Origin: Xenophilus sp. AP218F
Lineage (GTDB): Bacteria > Pseudomonadota > Gammaproteobacteria > Burkholderiales > Chromobacteriaceae
Reading direction: 5' to 3'
NCBI GenBank assembly: GCA_002213445.1
Contig: NJIE01000017.1
Coordinates: forward strand, 124,001-188,000
Length of the DNA: 64,000 nucleotides
Part shown: positions 63,138-64,000 of the stretch, one piece after another
Position numbering within the stretch: the first letter of the stretch is position 1
Layout: each line of letters starts with the position of its first letter
The notes under the pieces: model-generated
The model's database searches: none
The model's input: the letters and a program-made list of their open reading frames with translations, nothing else
Told to the model about the DNA's origin: nothing
Program-made: the position numbers and the translations under genes

Positions 63138-64000
63138 TTAATCGTCGGCCTTGGGCGCGGCCGGTTCCGGCGCGGATTTGCGCGCCTGCATTCTTTCCTT
63201 GACCCAGCTTTCGAATTGATCCGAAGCCATCGGCTTGGCGAAATAATAGCCCTGGCCCATCAGGCAGCCGCGATGGCCGACGAAATCAAGATCGGTGTTG
63301 GTTTCTATGCCTTCGGCCACCGTGCTCAGTTGCAGGCGGCGCGCCAGCTCGATGATGCTGTTGAGCACGGCTTCCAGATGCGGCTTGTCGGCCACCGAGG
63401 TGACCAGCGACTGGTCGATTTTCAGCTCGGTGAAGGGGAAGCGCATCAGCTGCTGGAAGGTGGCGAAGCCGGTGCCGAAGTCGTCTATGGAGAGCCCCAG
63501 GCCGCCCAGCCGCAGGCGCGCGGCGATGCCGATGGCTTCGGCCAGATTGTCGGCGATGGCCGTTTCGGTGATTTCGAAGATGATGTAGCGGGGCGGCACC
63601 CGCGAGTCGCGGATGCGCTGTTCGATTTCATTGATCAGCACTTCTCCTTTGAGCGACAGCGCCGACAGGTTCACCGACAGCGGCAGGCGCAGCCCGCGGC
63701 GGGCCCATTCCTGCCATTGCGTCAAGCCCTGCTCCAGCATGCAAAGCGTCAGCTCGGTGGCCCAGCCGGACGCTTCGATCACCGGAATGAAGCGCGAGGG
63801 CGGGATGATGCCGAGCTCGGGGTGGCGCCAGCGCGCCAGCATCTCGGCGCCCTTGAGCAGCCCGCCGTCAAGCGTGACCTTGGGCTGGTAGTAGGGAATG
63901 AGCTGCTTCTGATCCAGGGCCAGCCGCACGTCTTGCTCGTTGCAGAGCGCGTCCGCTCCATCCTGCCCGCCGCCGGGCGCGCGCAGCCGTTTGAGCAGGT
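63138..64000 (-). CDS. EAL-domain cyclic di-GMP phosphodiesterase (5' part outside window)
   Basis: The 3' 287 codons of a larger gene; the frame stays open to the window edge, so the true start is outside. The EAL domain begins LALDQKQLIPYYQPKV. The catalytic residues are present: GAEMLARW (the EAL motif reads EML), SVNLSA, FEITETA, IDDFGTGF, LKIDQSLV and AEGIET, then GQGYYFAKPM. An active phosphodiesterase is expected. The upstream linker (LLKRLRAPGGGQDGAD) looks like the joint of a response-regulator-EAL protein, which is inference. It is convergent with srkA. Confidence 0.9.
   Translation of the reverse strand, partial: LLKRLRAPGGGQDGADALCNEQDVRLALDQKQLIPYYQPKVTLDGGLLKGAEMLARWRHPELGIIPPSRFIPVIEASGWATELTLCMLEQGLTQWQEWARRGLRLPLSVNLSALSLKGEVLINEIEQRIRDSRVPPRYIIFEITETAIADNLAEAIGIAARLRLGGLGLSIDDFGTGFATFQQLMRFPFTELKIDQSLVTSVADKPHLEAVLNSIIELARRLQLSTVAEGIETNTDLDFVGHRGCLMGQGYYFAKPMASDQFESWVKERMQARKSAPEPAAPKADD

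Noticed and set aside
63138-64000. Degenerate EAL domain because the signature reads EML
   Set aside because: The catalytic Glu of the motif and the other metal and base residues (NLSA, FEITET, IDDFG, LKID, AEGIE) are all kept, so activity is expected.

Overview
The window looks like core chromosome of a high-GC betaproteobacterium of the order Neisseriales, most likely Chromobacterium or a close relative. This is an inference from the split nuoC/nuoD genes, a DUF2818 gene after nuoN, the aroQ-accB-accC-prmA order, an S-adenosylhomocysteine (SAH) riboswitch before ahcY, flagellar genes and a HexR-type operator. There is no prophage, insertion sequence, CRISPR array or defence island. The genes are dense housekeeping operons with little accessory DNA.

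Region by region. 1-2316: the 5' part of pstS (minus strand), then tpiA-secG-tRNA-Leu(GAG) and two back-to-back intrinsic terminators. 2332-17110: the complete 14-gene nuo operon for respiratory complex I, plus DUF2818. 17281-24743: two LpxL-type acyltransferases facing away from metK, a membrane diguanylate cyclase, then an SAH riboswitch, ahcY, a small unknown gene and metF. Together these cover the SAM/SAH methyl cycle. 24809-29903: an Lrp/AsnC regulator divergent from a tyrosine/homogentisate degradation cluster (hpd, hmgA, fumarylacetoacetate hydrolase family, maiA). 30115-30272: two identical tRNA-Phe genes. 30595-37783: a HAD phosphatase, then a two-gene glucose PTS (an EIIA-HPr-EI fusion and PtsG with an extra EIIB-like tail) preceded by a HexR-like palindrome, then doxX and a divergent lysR.

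37841-42279 (minus): aroQ-accB-accC-prmA-DUF3426. 42547-48527 (plus): queA, DUF971, ubiE-ubiJ-ubiB and ndh, so ubiquinone synthesis sits beside a second, non-proton-pumping NADH dehydrogenase. 48599-53624: an Mth938-like gene, alaA, and hom-(small secreted protein)-thrC. 53704-57564: a GDSL autotransporter esterase, flgA, and flgM-flgN behind a sigma-28 promoter. 57743-64000: a CobD/CbiB-family membrane protein, an RhlE helicase, two small envelope proteins, a CDF metal exporter, an SrkA kinase and the 3' part of an EAL phosphodiesterase gene.

The points most worth a second look are regulatory or intergenic. They are the terminator just before nuoA, the riboswitch-ahcY-terminator-orf-metF layout, a pair of related inverted-repeat elements after hpd and queA, a 13-bp-arm inverted repeat before srkA, the PTS/HexR arrangement, and small secreted Cys-containing proteins of unknown function. 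I saw no convincing large undescribed system.
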